Positions 6,819 to 15,659 are shown, numbered from the stretch's first letter. The stretch is DNA of 16,153 nucleotides from Rheinheimera sp. (GCF_020217005.1 NZ_JAIWOI010000061.1:1-16153), one strand, 5' to 3'. Made by a program: numbers and translations. Notes: generated from the sequence alone by a model not told the origin.

Positions 6819-9800
6819 TTGTCAGCCTGGATAGTGGCCTTATTGGCCTTGATGTATGTCGGTTTACTGTTTTTTATTGCCAACTGGGGCGAGCGCCATG
6901 CCGGTGATCAACTACTACGAAAGTATGGTGGCTTACTCTACAGTCTGGCTTTGGCGGTATATTGCACCTCCTGGACCTATTATGGCGCTGTTGGCACAGC
7001 GGTGACCCAGGGCTGGGACTATATTCCGATTTATCTGGGCCCCATTTTGGTGTTTCTGTTTGCACAACCTTTTTTGTTTAAGTTGTTGTATGTCGCAAAA
7101 AAACAAAATGTGGCCTCCATCACTGACTTTATCAGTGCGCGTTATGGCAAACGTAAAAACATTGCCTTAGTGACTGCATTATTGTGTCTTGTTGTTGTGA
7201 TCCCCTATATAGCCCTGCAACTCAAAGCAGTTGCCAGTTCATATCAGGTTTTGCTGGGGCATGATTTATCTGATGAATCTCTGCCTTGGTGGCAGGACAC
7301 AGCCTGGTTTAGCGCCATGGCGATGACTGTTTTTGCCATTTTATTTGGTACCCGCAAAGTGCAGTTGACTGAGCAAAATCGCGGCGTAATGGTCGCTATT
7401 GCTTTTGAATCTGTCGTGAAGTTGTTTGCGTTGTTATGCCTTGCCTTGATGGCGTATTGGTTGCTATTGCCCGAAAGGCTTGGCGTCAGTCAGTTTGTTG
7501 AGCATGCCAGCCAATTGCAGCAAAGCACGGACCACAATAGCTGGTTGTCTTTTGCTGTAAAAACTTTATTGGCGATGAGTGCTATTTTTCTGCTACCCCG
7601 GCAGTTTCATGTCGCCTTTGTGGAGAATGTAGACCACCGGCATTTAAATCACGCTAAACGATGGTATAGCAGTTATTTATTGCTTGTGACCCTGGTGGTA
7701 ATCCCAATAGCTTTGGCCGGTATGCATTTATTTCCGGGGCAAGAACATCTGGCCGATAGTTTTGTGCTGCTCATCCCTGAAAAATCCGGTTGGCATACCC
7801 TGAGCGTGCTGGTTTTTATCGGTGGATTCTCCGCTGCGACTTCGATGATTATTATCTCTACATTGGCTTTGAGTACCATGATCAGTAATGACGTGGTGAT
7901 GCCAACTATTTTACGCCGACCCGGTCATGGCCAACGCATTAAAGACTACAGCGGGCTTATTTTGTTGGTGCGCCGTACCATGATTATCACAGTGATGCTG
8001 TTATCGTACTGCTACTATGCTTTGTTTGCCCGTAATTACGAACTGGCTGAAACAGGATTGCTGGCTTTTGCACTGGCAATCCAGTTGGCTCCTGCTGTAG
8101 TTGGGGGCTTATATTGGCGTCATGGTAATGCCTTTGGGGTGTATGCTGGTCTAGCTGTTGGTTTTGCTTTGTGGTTTTTTTGCCTGATGGTTCCACAGCT
8201 TGCTGCTGTGGGCTTGCTTGAACAGACAGTGTTGCAGCATGGCTTATTTGGTATAGGACAGCTAAAACCAACCTCGTTATTTGGAGTGCAACTTGATATT
8301 TTAAGTCATGGTGTGATTTGGTCTTTAGGGTTAAATTTTGCCTGTTATCTGATTTTTTCACTGCTTGTTAAAGTCAATTTAAAAGACCGCCTGCAGGCCG
8401 CTGCTTTTGTAAAACCTACTTTGCCATTGGAACATAAAGAGACCCCCGTCAGAAGGGCTAGAGTCCGGCGCACTGATATTACAATGTTGTTGGAGCGTTT
8501 TATTGGCGCGCAACGTTGTAATGAGGCTATGGCTGAGTTTCAACGGCGCTTCCCCGATCTGGATATACAGGAGGGTATCGCAGGGCCAGAACTGATAGCT
8601 TTTGTTGAGAGGGAACTGGCTGGTGTGATAGGCGCGGCTTCAGCATTAGCTGTGGTGAGTGCTGCTACAGAGGGTCGGCAACTTGAGCTGGAGGATGTGG
8701 TCACCTTATTTGACGATACCACTCAGGCCATTCAGTTTTCCCGTAAGATTTTGTTTTCGACACTGGAGCACTTAAGTCAGGGGGTCAGTGTGGTCGACCG
8801 CGATTTAAAGCTGGTGGCCTGGAATAAATCCTACCTGCAAATGTTTGACTACCCGGATGGCATGATCCGTATTGGCCGGCCTGTGGCTGATATTGTGCGT
8901 TTTAATGCGGAGCGGGGACTGTTTGGCGAAGGCGCGCCTGAAGAGCACGTGGCCAAACGTATCGCCCATATGCAAAACGGTACTTCTCATGTATTTCAGC
9001 GGGTAAGACCGGACGGTACAGTGATAGAAATGCGCGGTAATCCTATTCCCGGCGGAGGTTTTGTCACCAGTTTTACCGACATCACTGAACATGTGCGGGC
9101 TGTGCAGCAACTGGCGGAAGCTAAACAGCATTTGGAACAGCGGGTGCAGGAAAGAACGCAGCGCATCAGTGAAATGAATCAGGAACTGGTCGAAGAAGTC
9201 GCCAGGCGCAGCGCGACGGAGTTACAGTTGTTGCAAGCGAAAGCCGAAGCTGAAGCAGCGAATGCATCAAAAACCCGTTTTCTGGCACTGGCCAGCCACG
9301 ATATATTACAACCATTGAATGCTGCCAGATTATTTACTGCCGCTTTACAGGATCAGATTTCCGAGGTAAATCAACAAAAGATCATTCATCAGTTGGATAA
9401 TTCGTTAAAAGCCACGGAAGAATTAATTGCTACGTTACTGGATATAGCCCGTCTGGATGAAGGACGTTTACAGCCGAAAACCCAGGCAGTTTCTCTCTCA
9501 GGTATTTTACAGCCGCTAACAGACGAATTCAGATGGTTGGCCGGACAAAAGCTACTGAAGTTGCGCACCCACTTTAGCGATTGGCAGGTGGAAACTGATA
9601 GCACTTACCTGCGCCGCATCTTGCAAAACATATTAAGTAACGCCGTTAAATATACACCATCGGGACAGCTTTTAGTGTCGTGCCGTAAAAGAGGTAAACA
9701 ACTGATGCTGCAAGTCTGGGATACAGGCCCCGGAGTGGCAGAACACGAACTCAAGCGTATTTTTGATGATTTTTATCGTGTTGACAGCACCGCCAGAGGT

Positions 9801-10355
9801 CAACAGGGGGTTGGTTTAGGGCTTGCCGTGGTGCAGCGTATGGCGAGGTTGTTGGGTCATAGGTTAGAAGTTCGTTCAGTGGTGGGTAAGGGGACTGTGT
9901 TTAGTCTGTATCTGCCGTTAGCCTCTGAGCAGGCATTGGCCGAAGAAAAAGCTGTTTTGGAACAACAACATGCACTGTTACCCCTTTGGCAGGTGATTTG
10001 CGTGGATGACGATAGCTCTAATTTGGCTGCCTTAAGACTGCTGTTGGAACAATGGAAACTTGGGGAAGTGAAGAGTTATGTTCACTCAGGGCAATTGTTG
10101 AGTGAAGCTGCGACTTTGCAGAAACCTGACTTACTCATTATGGATTTCCAGCTGGGGCAGGGATTAAATGGTTTAGAGCTTTATCAGGAGTTGCAGCAGT
10201 ATTGGGGGCAGGTACCGGGTATCCTGGTTTCCGCTGCTCCTGAACCTGATTTGGCTCAACGGGCGAAAGCAGCGGGTTTACTCTTTCTAGCTAAACCTAT
10301 AAAACCTGCCGCCCTCAGAGCTGGTATTAACCATATTAAAAATAAGCTGTCCTGA
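6819..10355 (+). CDS. crbS: CrbS hybrid sensor kinase with SLC5 transporter-like sensor domain
   Basis: An 1178-residue inner-membrane hybrid histidine kinase. Domains: SLC5 sodium:solute symporter fold with about 13 membrane segments (1-520), STAC linker domain (about 551-641), PAS (about 646-756), coiled coil (758-821), HisKA with phospho-acceptor H827 in ASHDILQPL, HATPase (N-box N937/N941, DTGPG 968-972, GVGLGL 997-1002) and a C-terminal receiver (acidic D1063-D1065, phospho-acceptor D1109 in LLIMDFQ, K1159). This order is that of CrbS/MxtR, which with CrbR controls acs in Vibrio and Pseudomonas. The start is taken as TTG at 6819, preceded by AGGGGAG with a 6-nt gap. The frame extends upstream only to another TTG (6762) without a ribosome site, and no ATG is available before codon 12. 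It is divergent from the transporter operon. All catalytic residues of kinase and receiver are present. Confidence 0.93.
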   Translation: MSAWIVALLALMYVGLLFFIANWGERHAGDQLLRKYGGLLYSLALAVYCTSWTYYGAVGTAVTQGWDYIPIYLGPILVFLFAQPFLFKLLYVAKKQNVASITDFISARYGKRKNIALVTALLCLVVVIPYIALQLKAVASSYQVLLGHDLSDESLPWWQDTAWFSAMAMTVFAILFGTRKVQLTEQNRGVMVAIAFESVVKLFALLCLALMAYWLLLPERLGVSQFVEHASQLQQSTDHNSWLSFAVKTLLAMSAIFLLPRQFHVAFVENVDHRHLNHAKRWYSSYLLLVTLVVIPIALAGMHLFPGQEHLADSFVLLIPEKSGWHTLSVLVFIGGFSAATSMIIISTLALSTMISNDVVMPTILRRPGHGQRIKDYSGLILLVRRTMIITVMLLSYCYYALFARNYELAETGLLAFALAIQLAPAVVGGLYWRHGNAFGVYAGLAVGFALWFFCLMVPQLAAVGLLEQTVLQHGLFGIGQLKPTSLFGVQLDILSHGVIWSLGLNFACYLIFSLLVKVNLKDRLQAAAFVKPTLPLEHKETPVRRARVRRTDITMLLERFIGAQRCNEAMAEFQRRFPDLDIQEGIAGPELIAFVERELAGVIGAASALAVVSAATEGRQLELEDVVTLFDDTTQAIQFSRKILFSTLEHLSQGVSVVDRDLKLVAWNKSYLQMFDYPDGMIRIGRPVADIVRFNAERGLFGEGAPEEHVAKRIAHMQNGTSHVFQRVRPDGTVIEMRGNPIPGGGFVTSFTDITEHVRAVQQLAEAKQHLEQRVQERTQRISEMNQELVEEVARRSATELQLLQAKAEAEAANASKTRFLALASHDILQPLNAARLFTAALQDQISEVNQQKIIHQLDNSLKATEELIATLLDIARLDEGRLQPKTQAVSLSGILQPLTDEFRWLAGQKLLKLRTHFSDWQVETDSTYLRRILQNILSNAVKYTPSGQLLVSCRKRGKQLMLQVWDTGPGVAEHELKRIFDDFYRVDSTARGQQGVGLGLAVVQRMARLLGHRLEVRSVVGKGTVFSLYLPLASEQALAEEKAVLEQQHALLPLWQVICVDDDSSNLAALRLLLEQWKLGEVKSYVHSGQLLSEAATLQKPDLLIMDFQLGQGLNGLELYQELQQYWGQVPGILVSAAPEPDLAQRAKAAGLLFLAKPIKPAALRAGINHIKNKLS

Positions 10356-10426
10356 ACTATGGGCTGCGTCCGGTACGAAAGTTATGTTTTAATGACCGTC
10401 AATATAAAACAGCAATGGAGTGGGGA

Positions 10427-11482
10427 ATGTTAGCCAAGTTGGAAGAGCGTTTTTTCTTAATTATGTTGGTGGTGGTTACCTTGGCCTTTGGCTTTGTACT
10501 GGAACCATTTTGGGGCTGTATATTTTGGGCTTGTGCTATCACTGTTATTTTTTATCCGGTCCAAAGCCGGATACTGCATCTCATCGGCAATAAACCCAAC
10601 CGGGCTGCGTTACTTACACTCTTATTTTGTGTTCTGGTGGTGATTTTACCTGTGCTGGCAATAGGTGCTGCTTTTATTCAGGAAGGTATTGCCTTTTACG
10701 CAAAAATAGAAAAAGGCGAGATTAATCCTGACGGTTTTATTGAAGCTATACGGCAGGCATTTCCCGTTGTCACTGAGTTTCTGGCACGATTTGGTATTGA
10801 AACGGATGGGATAAGGGAAAAAATATCTTCAGGTGCTGTAGAAGCAAGCCGCTTGTTAGCAAAAGAAGCTCTGTCTATTGGACAAAATACCTTTGGTTTT
10901 ATTCTAAGTTTATGCCTGATGTTATACCTGACGTTTTTCTTATTACGTGAGGGGGCTCATTTAGTTGAATTGCTGGTCAAGGCGTTGCCACTTGGGGACC
11001 AGCGCGAGCGTCTGCTTTTTGCTAAGTTTGCTGAGGTCACCAGAGCAACAGTCAAAGGCAACTTGGTGGTTGCCATAGTACAGGGCGCCCTGGGCGGTCT
11101 TATTTTTTGGCTATTAGGTCTGCCAGCTCCCATTTTATGGGGGGTAGTAATGGCCTTTTTATCCTTATTACCAGCTGTAGGTGCTGCTTTGGTGTGGCTG
11201 CCGGTTTCCTTATATTGGTATGCTACAGGCGATTGGGTTATCGCCACTATTCTGGTGGCTTATGGCGCCTTGGTAATAGGTCTGGCCGACAATATACTCC
11301 GACCTTTGCTGGTGGGGCGGGATACTAAACTGCCGGATTATCTGGTGCTGTTTTCGACCCTGGGTGGTATTACTCTGATGGGCATTAACGGTTTTGTATT
11401 AGGGCCTATGATCGCAGCGTTATTTTTGGTGTTTTGGCAGATATTTATCGACGAGTTTCAGCACAGCACTAAGCCTGAATAA
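10427..11482 (+). CDS. AI-2E family (PerM/YdiK-type) transporter
   Basis: A 351-residue polytopic membrane protein of the AI-2E transporter family. It has hydrophobic helices at the N-terminus, a soluble amphipathic stretch (about 85-150), then helices that include the family's conserved FLSLLPAVGAALVWLP and DNILRPLLVGRDTKLPDYLVLFSTLGG. The ATG at 10427 is preferred over the in-frame ATG at 10415, since GGAG lies 6 nt before it and nothing comparable precedes the earlier one. It lies 71 bp after crbS with no terminator between, so co-transcription is possible; a TATAAA at 10403-10408 lacks a matching -35. Despite the family name most members do not carry AI-2; some are implicated in sodium/proton exchange or unknown export. 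A link to acetate use is positional only. Confidence 0.88.
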   Translation: MLAKLEERFFLIMLVVVTLAFGFVLEPFWGCIFWACAITVIFYPVQSRILHLIGNKPNRAALLTLLFCVLVVILPVLAIGAAFIQEGIAFYAKIEKGEINPDGFIEAIRQAFPVVTEFLARFGIETDGIREKISSGAVEASRLLAKEALSIGQNTFGFILSLCLMLYLTFFLLREGAHLVELLVKALPLGDQRERLLFAKFAEVTRATVKGNLVVAIVQGALGGLIFWLLGLPAPILWGVVMAFLSLLPAVGAALVWLPVSLYWYATGDWVIATILVAYGALVIGLADNILRPLLVGRDTKLPDYLVLFSTLGGITLMGINGFVLGPMIAALFLVFWQIFIDEFQHSTKPE

Positions 11483-11497
11483 TCAGGCTTGGAGTTT
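11471..11497 (+). terminator. Terminator at the end of the AI-2E permease gene
   Basis: AAGCCTGA and TCAGGCTT form a perfect 8-bp stem around ATAA, followed by ggagtttt. The stem includes the permease stop codon. It lies between two convergent genes, and the short U-run suits the plus strand; it may also stop transcription from crbR. Confidence 0.6.
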
Positions 11498-11500
11498 TGC

Positions 11501-12172
11501 TTATTGTGCTATCAGCGTCTTATCGGCTGGAGCTTCCAGTTGCAGACGCTGGGCTTGAATGACAACCTGAGTTCTGTTGGTCACTCCCAGTTTTCTGAAA
11601 ATGGCGGTGATATGAGCTTTGACCGTAGCTTCAGAGATATGCAGGTCATAGGCGATTTGTTTATTGAGCCAACCCTCTGTTAAATAAAACAGCACTTTAT
11701 ATTGCTGCGGGGTCAGTTCAGCAACTTTGCTGGCCAAATCCAGATCAGGCTGATGTTGCTGTTGAGTCATTACCTGACTACGAATTGCTGGCGGGACCCA
11801 GAGTTCTCCATCTATCACTGCGCTTAAGGCTTTGCCTATTTCTGCTGGATGGGCTGATTTGGGAATAAAAGCCGAAGCACCAAATGCCATCACTCTTTTT
11901 ATTACGTCCAGATCATCGCTGGCCGAAATCACCACTATGGGCAGAACAGGGTATTGCTTTCGCAGTTGGATTAATCCCAGAAAACCGCAGTTCCCGGGCA
12001 TATGCAAATCCAATAATAGTAAATCTGCGTCTGAGTGCTCTTGTAATGCTTCACAGGTCGCTTCAAAACTATCGGTTTCTATGGTGGCTTTGGTAACAAA
12101 AGTATTACTGATCGCATGGATCAGGGCGTTTCGAAATAATGGATGGTCATCTGCGACAATTAACTTTGCCAT
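11501..12172 (-). CDS. crbR: CrbR response regulator, LuxR/NarL family
   Basis: A 223-residue two-domain response regulator. The receiver has D8/D9, phospho-acceptor D55 (LLLLDLHMPG), S84 in VISAS and K105 in FIPKSAHP. A GerE/LuxR-type helix-turn-helix spans about 153-205 (LTPQQYKVLFYLTEGWLNKQIAYDLHISEATVKAHITAIFRKLGVTNR). The ATG at 12172 is chosen for its Shine-Dalgarno AGGAG with a 5-nt gap. An upstream GTG extension (12205) would run through a hairpin and is unlikely. Position directly after acs, near crbS, identifies it as the CrbS partner (ErdR in Pseudomonas), which activates acs transcription. Expression may come from acs read-through and from a TTGACA-containing promoter in the gap between the two genes. 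A stem-loop abuts its ribosome site. Confidence 0.92.
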   Translation of the reverse strand: MAKLIVADDHPLFRNALIHAISNTFVTKATIETDSFEATCEALQEHSDADLLLLDLHMPGNCGFLGLIQLRKQYPVLPIVVISASDDLDVIKRVMAFGASAFIPKSAHPAEIGKALSAVIDGELWVPPAIRSQVMTQQQHQPDLDLASKVAELTPQQYKVLFYLTEGWLNKQIAYDLHISEATVKAHITAIFRKLGVTNRTQVVIQAQRLQLEAPADKTLIAQ

Positions 12173-12182
12173 ATAAACTCCT

Positions 12183-12217
12183 AACCCAGCCTCTGTTCTC
12201 TGCACAGAGGCTGGGTT
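12183..12217 (-). promoter_or_regulatory. 14-bp stem-loop between acs and crbR
   Basis: AACCCAGCCTCTGT and ACAGAGGCTGGGTT pair perfectly over 14 bp around a 7-nt loop. On the minus strand it follows acs by about 53 nt, and its 3' arm ends directly at the AGGAG of crbR. No U-run follows, so it is not a classical terminator. It could set acs mRNA 3' stability, or expose or mask the crbR ribosome site. Confidence 0.75.
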
Positions 12218-12236
12218 CAGCTAAAGTGTTGTTGCT

Positions 12237-12266
12237 ATTAATTGAACATTAGCAACTTATTGTCAA
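12237..12266 (-). promoter_or_regulatory. Candidate internal promoter for crbR
   Basis: On the minus strand a consensus TTGACA (12261-12266) is followed after 18 bp by ATTAAT (12237-12242), a 4/6 match to a -10. A perfect 7-bp inverted repeat, GTTGCTA/TAGCAAC (12231-12237 and 12250-12256), overlaps the spacer and -10 and could be an operator. Confidence 0.4.
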
Positions 12267-12270
12267 CAGA

Positions 12271-14220
12271 TTAGCGGTTTAATCTGTTTTGGATCAAGTT
12301 CTCAACCACTGAAGGGTCTGCCAGGGTAGAGATATCACCTAATTGATCATATTCATTGGCCGCAATTTTACGCAAGATCCGGCGCATAATTTTTCCAGAA
12401 CGGGTCTTAGGCAAGCTTGGTGTCCACTGAATAATATCCGGTGCGGCAATTGGGGAGATCTCACGACGTACCCAATCACGCACTGCTTTAGTCAATTCAT
12501 CACTTGGCTCTACACCAACACGAGGGGCAACAAAGACATAAATACCCTGACCTTTGATGTCGTGCGGATAACCCACCACTGCAGCTTCTGCGATGGCATC
12601 ATGTGCAACCAGACAGCTTTCAATCTCAGCGGTGCCCAGACGATGGCCCGAAATATTCAACACGTCGTCGACGCGGCCAGTCAGCCAATAATAGCCATCT
12701 TCATCACGTTTGGCGCCGTCACCGGTAAAATACATACCTTTATAAGTGCTGAAATAAGTTTGCTCAAAACGTTCATGGTCACCAAATACAGTACGCATTT
12801 GACCAGGCCAACTGTCCAGAATCACTAAATTGCCTTCTGCTACGCCTTCAACCAGTTCACCTTCGTTGGTGACTATAGCTGGTTTTACACCAAAAAACGG
12901 ACGAGTGGCAGAACCAGGTTTTAGGGCTGTAGCTCCGGGTAAAGGCGTAATTAAAATACCGCCTGTTTCCGTTTGCCACCAGGTATCGACTATAGGGCAA
13001 TTCGTTTTGCCGTAATTTTCGTGGTACCAACTCCAGGCTTCAGGGTTAATAGGTTCGCCGACACTGCCCAATAAGGTTAGGGACGATAAATCTGCACCAT
13101 CTACTGCTACAGTGCCGTGCGCCATTAAAGCGCGGATAGCAGTCGGCGCTGTGTATAAAATATTGACTTTGTATTTGTCGACCACTTGAGCAATACGCTT
13201 AACACTTGGATACGTAGGAACGCCTTCAAATAAAATACTGGTAGCACCATTGGCTAAGGGACCATAAACAATATAAGTATGACCTGTAACCCAACCTATA
13301 TCCGCGGCGCACCAGTAAATATCGCCATCCTTATAGTCAAATACATACTGATGGGTGATCGAGGCCCATACCATGTAACCCCCAGTAGTGTGTAACACAC
13401 CTTTAGGTTTACCGGTTGAACCAGAGGTATAGAGAATAAATAATGGGTCCTCTGCGTTCATCACCTCTGGTTCACAGTGTTTAGGTTCTTTTGCCAATAT
13501 TTCGTGGTACCAAAGATCGCGACCTTGGTGGAAATCTATATTTTCGCCAACGTGTTTTACAACAATCACATGCTTGGCAGGGTTGGCATCCCCTAAATGG
13601 GCCAAAGCCTGGTCGGTGTTGTCTTTTAAATAGGTTAGACGGCTACCACGAGCGGCCTGGTCAGAAGTAATCACTAGTTTGGAATCGCAATCCTGAATGC
13701 GGCTACCTAAAGCATCAGGTGAAAAACCTGCAAATACAACAGAGTGGATAGCACCGATACGAGCGCAAGCTAACAGTGATACAACAGCAGCGGGGATCAT
13801 AGGCAAGTAAATGGTGACTCGGTCGCCTTTTCCTACACCCAAAGTACGCATTGCATTGGCCAACTGACAAACTTCGTCGTAGAGTTCCTGATAAGTGACG
13901 GCCTTTTGAACTCCTGGTTCATCACCTTCCCAATAATAAGCGACATGGTTGGCTTTGGCCGGCAAGTGGCGATCGAGGCAGTTGTAGCTGGCATTTAAAC
14001 TGCCATCGCTAAACCAATTTACATGTACATTACCCAAATCGAAACTAGTGTCTTTTACTTTGGTAAAAGGTGTGAACCAGTTGATACGTTTGCCATGTTC
14101 TGCCCAAAATTGTTCAGGTTGTTTCACTGACTCTTCATACATAGCCAGATACTGCTCGTTAGTCACCAAAGTACGTGCTTTGGTGTGCTCTGGTACTGGA
14201 TAAAGCTGGGCGTGACTCAT
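12271..14220 (-). CDS. acs: Acetyl-CoA synthetase (AMP-forming)
   Basis: A 649-residue cytosolic enzyme converting acetate, ATP and CoA to acetyl-CoA via acetyl-AMP. Length matches E. coli Acs (652). The ATP/adenylate loop [11 protein letters not shown] is at 264-274. WWQTETGG (414-421) carries the acetate-pocket Trp at 414. [20 protein letters not shown] begins at about residue 500. The C-terminal catalytic lysine K610 lies in [10 protein letters not shown]; its equivalent in Salmonella (Lys609) is inactivated by acetylation, so the same control is possible here. The ATG at 14220 follows AGGGGA at 9 nt. It is transcribed toward crbR and away from a porin gene; the shared intergenic region holds a candidate CrbR element. 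It scavenges acetate for the TCA and glyoxylate cycles and is the expected main output of CrbS/R. Confidence 0.97.
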   Translation of the reverse strand: MSHAQLYPVPEHTKARTLVTNEQYLAMYEESVKQPEQFWAEHGKRINWFTPFTKVKDTSFDLGNVHVNWFSDGSLNASYNCLDRHLPAKANHVAYYWEGDEPGVQKAVTYQELYDEVCQLANAMRTLGVGKGDRVTIYLPMIPAAVVSLLACARIGAIHSVVFAGFSPDALGSRIQDCDSKLVITSDQAARGSRLTYLKDNTDQALAHLGDANPAKHVIVVKHVGENIDFHQGRDLWYHEILAKEPKHCEPEVMNAEDPLFILYTSGSTGKPKGVLHTTGGYMVWASITHQYVFDYKDGDIYWCAADIGWVTGHTYIVYGPLANGATSILFEGVPTYPSVKRIAQVVDKYKVNILYTAPTAIRALMAHGTVAVDGADLSSLTLLGSVGEPINPEAWSWYHENYGKTNCPIVDTWWQTETGGILITPLPGATALKPGSATRPFFGVKPAIVTNEGELVEGVAEGNLVILDSWPGQMRTVFGDHERFEQTYFSTYKGMYFTGDGAKRDEDGYYWLTGRVDDVLNISGHRLGTAEIESCLVAHDAIAEAAVVGYPHDIKGQGIYVFVAPRVGVEPSDELTKAVRDWVRREISPIAAPDIIQWTPSLPKTRSGKIMRRILRKIAANEYDQLGDISTLADPSVVENLIQNRLNR

Positions 14221-14326
14221 GTTTAATATTCCCCTGTCTTAAATAGGCTCGATGGTTTAGTTCAATAGCGACAACCATCTGTTATGGCTATGTCCGTTCT
14301 ACCTTATTTTAAGTAACGAACAACAT

Positions 14327-14340
14327 TAGACATTAGTCTA
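14327..14340 (-). promoter_or_regulatory. Candidate acs -10 inside a 14-bp palindrome
   Basis: On the minus strand GGC-TAGACT-AA (hexamer 14335-14340) resembles the -10 proposed for the transporter operon (GCTAGATTAA). It overlaps a palindrome TAGAC-ATTA-GTCTA with perfect 5-bp arms. No good -35 lies 17 bp upstream. The acs leader from here would be about 110 nt. Confidence 0.4.
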
Positions 14341-14390
14341 GCCAAAGCTTTTGCCTGCGTCTGTGATGAAAATGAATAAAAAGCAATCTG

Positions 14391-14412
14391 CGACTAAAGG
14401 CTAATTGTCGCT
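14391..14412 (+). promoter_or_regulatory. Candidate CrbR-binding element between acs and the porin gene
   Basis: The plus strand begins CGACTAAAG and ends TCGCT over 22 bp, the same ends and length as the element upstream of the DUF4212 operon (6742-6721, minus). It is 50 bp upstream of the proposed acs -10, in the opposite orientation to acs, and about 75 bp upstream of the porin ATG, so it could serve either or both genes. A 6-bp hairpin CGCTTT-GCTA-AAAGCG (14409-14424) adjoins it. Confidence 0.45.
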
Positions 14413-14485
14413 TTGCTAAAAGCGAACCAAAGTTGAAACGTGGTACTGACAATAACAACATTTTAACTCGGACCAGGAGAAAACA

Positions 14486-15643
14486 ATGCTGACGAAAAAA
14501 CCTCTTGCCAGCTTAGTCGCTTTAGCTTTAGCGGGATTATGTGGACAGGCTCATGCCGCCGTCACTTTTGGTGACACCGAACTGACTTACGGTGGCTATA
14601 TCAAACTTGATACTATGTGGACAGATGCTTCAGATGGTCAAATTGCCACGGGGATTGGCCGGGACTTTTATGTTCCAAGCCTGACTCCTGTAGGTGGGGA
14701 AGGTGAATCCGCCACATTTGACGCTCATGCCCGACAATCCCGCTTCTTCTTCAAAACAGCAACATCACTTGATAACGGCAAAAAAATAAACGGAACTATA
14801 GAGTTTGATATGATGGCAACGCCTAACGGCGACGAACGTATTACTAACGGCTATAGTCCTGAAATCCGCCATGCGTTTTTAACCTATGACAATTGGCTGA
14901 TGGGGCAAACCTGGTCCACTTTTATGGACGTAGCTTCTTTACCTGATAGCCTTGATTTCATCGGCAATACAGACGGTGCAATTTTCGTGCGTCAGGCTCA
15001 GGTTCGTTACACTAATGGTGGCTGGCAAGTTGCCCTCGAAAACCCGGAAACGACTGTCACTCCGAATACGGGCGGAGCCCGCATTGTCACTGATGATAAT
15101 TCGGTACCTGATGTAGTGGTGAAATATAACCATGCTGCACCCTGGGGTTCTTTGGCCATAGCAGTGATGGCGAGACAGCTGTCGATTGAATCAGCCACTC
15201 TGGATGACAGCACCAATGGTTTTGCAGTGTCTTTCTCAGGTAAATACAATATTTCGGCGACTGACGATCTGCGTTTTACCATCAACAGTGGTGAAGGTAT
15301 TGGCCGTTATATAGGATTGAATACTACTAATGATGCTGTACTTGATGCGTCTGGGCAGCTCGAGGCTATCCAGGCAACAGGTTATGCACTGGCCTACAAA
15401 CATAGCTGGGACAACAAATGGCGTTCAAGTTTTATCTATTCGGCCCTGGATATAGATAACGAAGCAAATCTGACAGGACTGGCAGTGACTGACAGTACCA
15501 GCAGTTATGCTGTAAACCTGATTTATCAGGCGGCAAGCAAGTTGATGTTTGGTGTGGAACTGCGCCATGCCACGCGTGAAATTTTATCCGGAGCAGAAGG
15601 CGATTTAAATCGTGTTCAGTTTAGTGCCAAGTACGACTTCTGA
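14486..15643 (+). CDS. DcaP-like outer-membrane porin
   Basis: A 385-residue outer-membrane beta-barrel protein. Residues 1-24 (MLTKKPLASLVALALAGLCGQAHA) are a signal peptide with an AHA cleavage site. The mature protein has alternating hydrophobic/polar strands, the DcaP-style GGYIKLDTMWTD at 36-47, GQTWSTFMDVASLPDSLDF, and RQAQVRYTNGGWQVALENPE. It ends in YDF, the terminal aromatic recognised by the barrel-assembly machinery. The ATG follows AGGAGA. DcaP-family trimers of Acinetobacter pass dicarboxylates and other anionic solutes; here the divergent arrangement with acs suggests uptake of acetate or related organic acids. A strong terminator follows. Assignment to DcaP rather than another general porin rests on motif recall, so substrate is open. 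Confidence 0.8.
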   Translation: MLTKKPLASLVALALAGLCGQAHAAVTFGDTELTYGGYIKLDTMWTDASDGQIATGIGRDFYVPSLTPVGGEGESATFDAHARQSRFFFKTATSLDNGKKINGTIEFDMMATPNGDERITNGYSPEIRHAFLTYDNWLMGQTWSTFMDVASLPDSLDFIGNTDGAIFVRQAQVRYTNGGWQVALENPETTVTPNTGGARIVTDDNSVPDVVVKYNHAAPWGSLAIAVMARQLSIESATLDDSTNGFAVSFSGKYNISATDDLRFTINSGEGIGRYIGLNTTNDAVLDASGQLEAIQATGYALAYKHSWDNKWRSSFIYSALDIDNEANLTGLAVTDSTSSYAVNLIYQAASKLMFGVELRHATREILSGAEGDLNRVQFSAKYDF

Positions 15644-15659
15644 CCATCCTTTTATTGGC

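Noticed and set aside
7987..8361. 124-codon minus-strand frame inside crbS
   Set aside because: Antisense shadow within the SLC5 domain of an intact, well-supported gene.
12173..12205. GTG-initiated extension of crbR
   Set aside because: It would place the start within the stem-loop; the receiver domain begins naturally at MAKLIVADDH with AGGAG upstream.
12343..12828. 161-codon open frame on the plus strand opposite acs
   Set aside because: It lies wholly antisense to the highly conserved acs, has no ribosome site I can see and no recognisable protein features.
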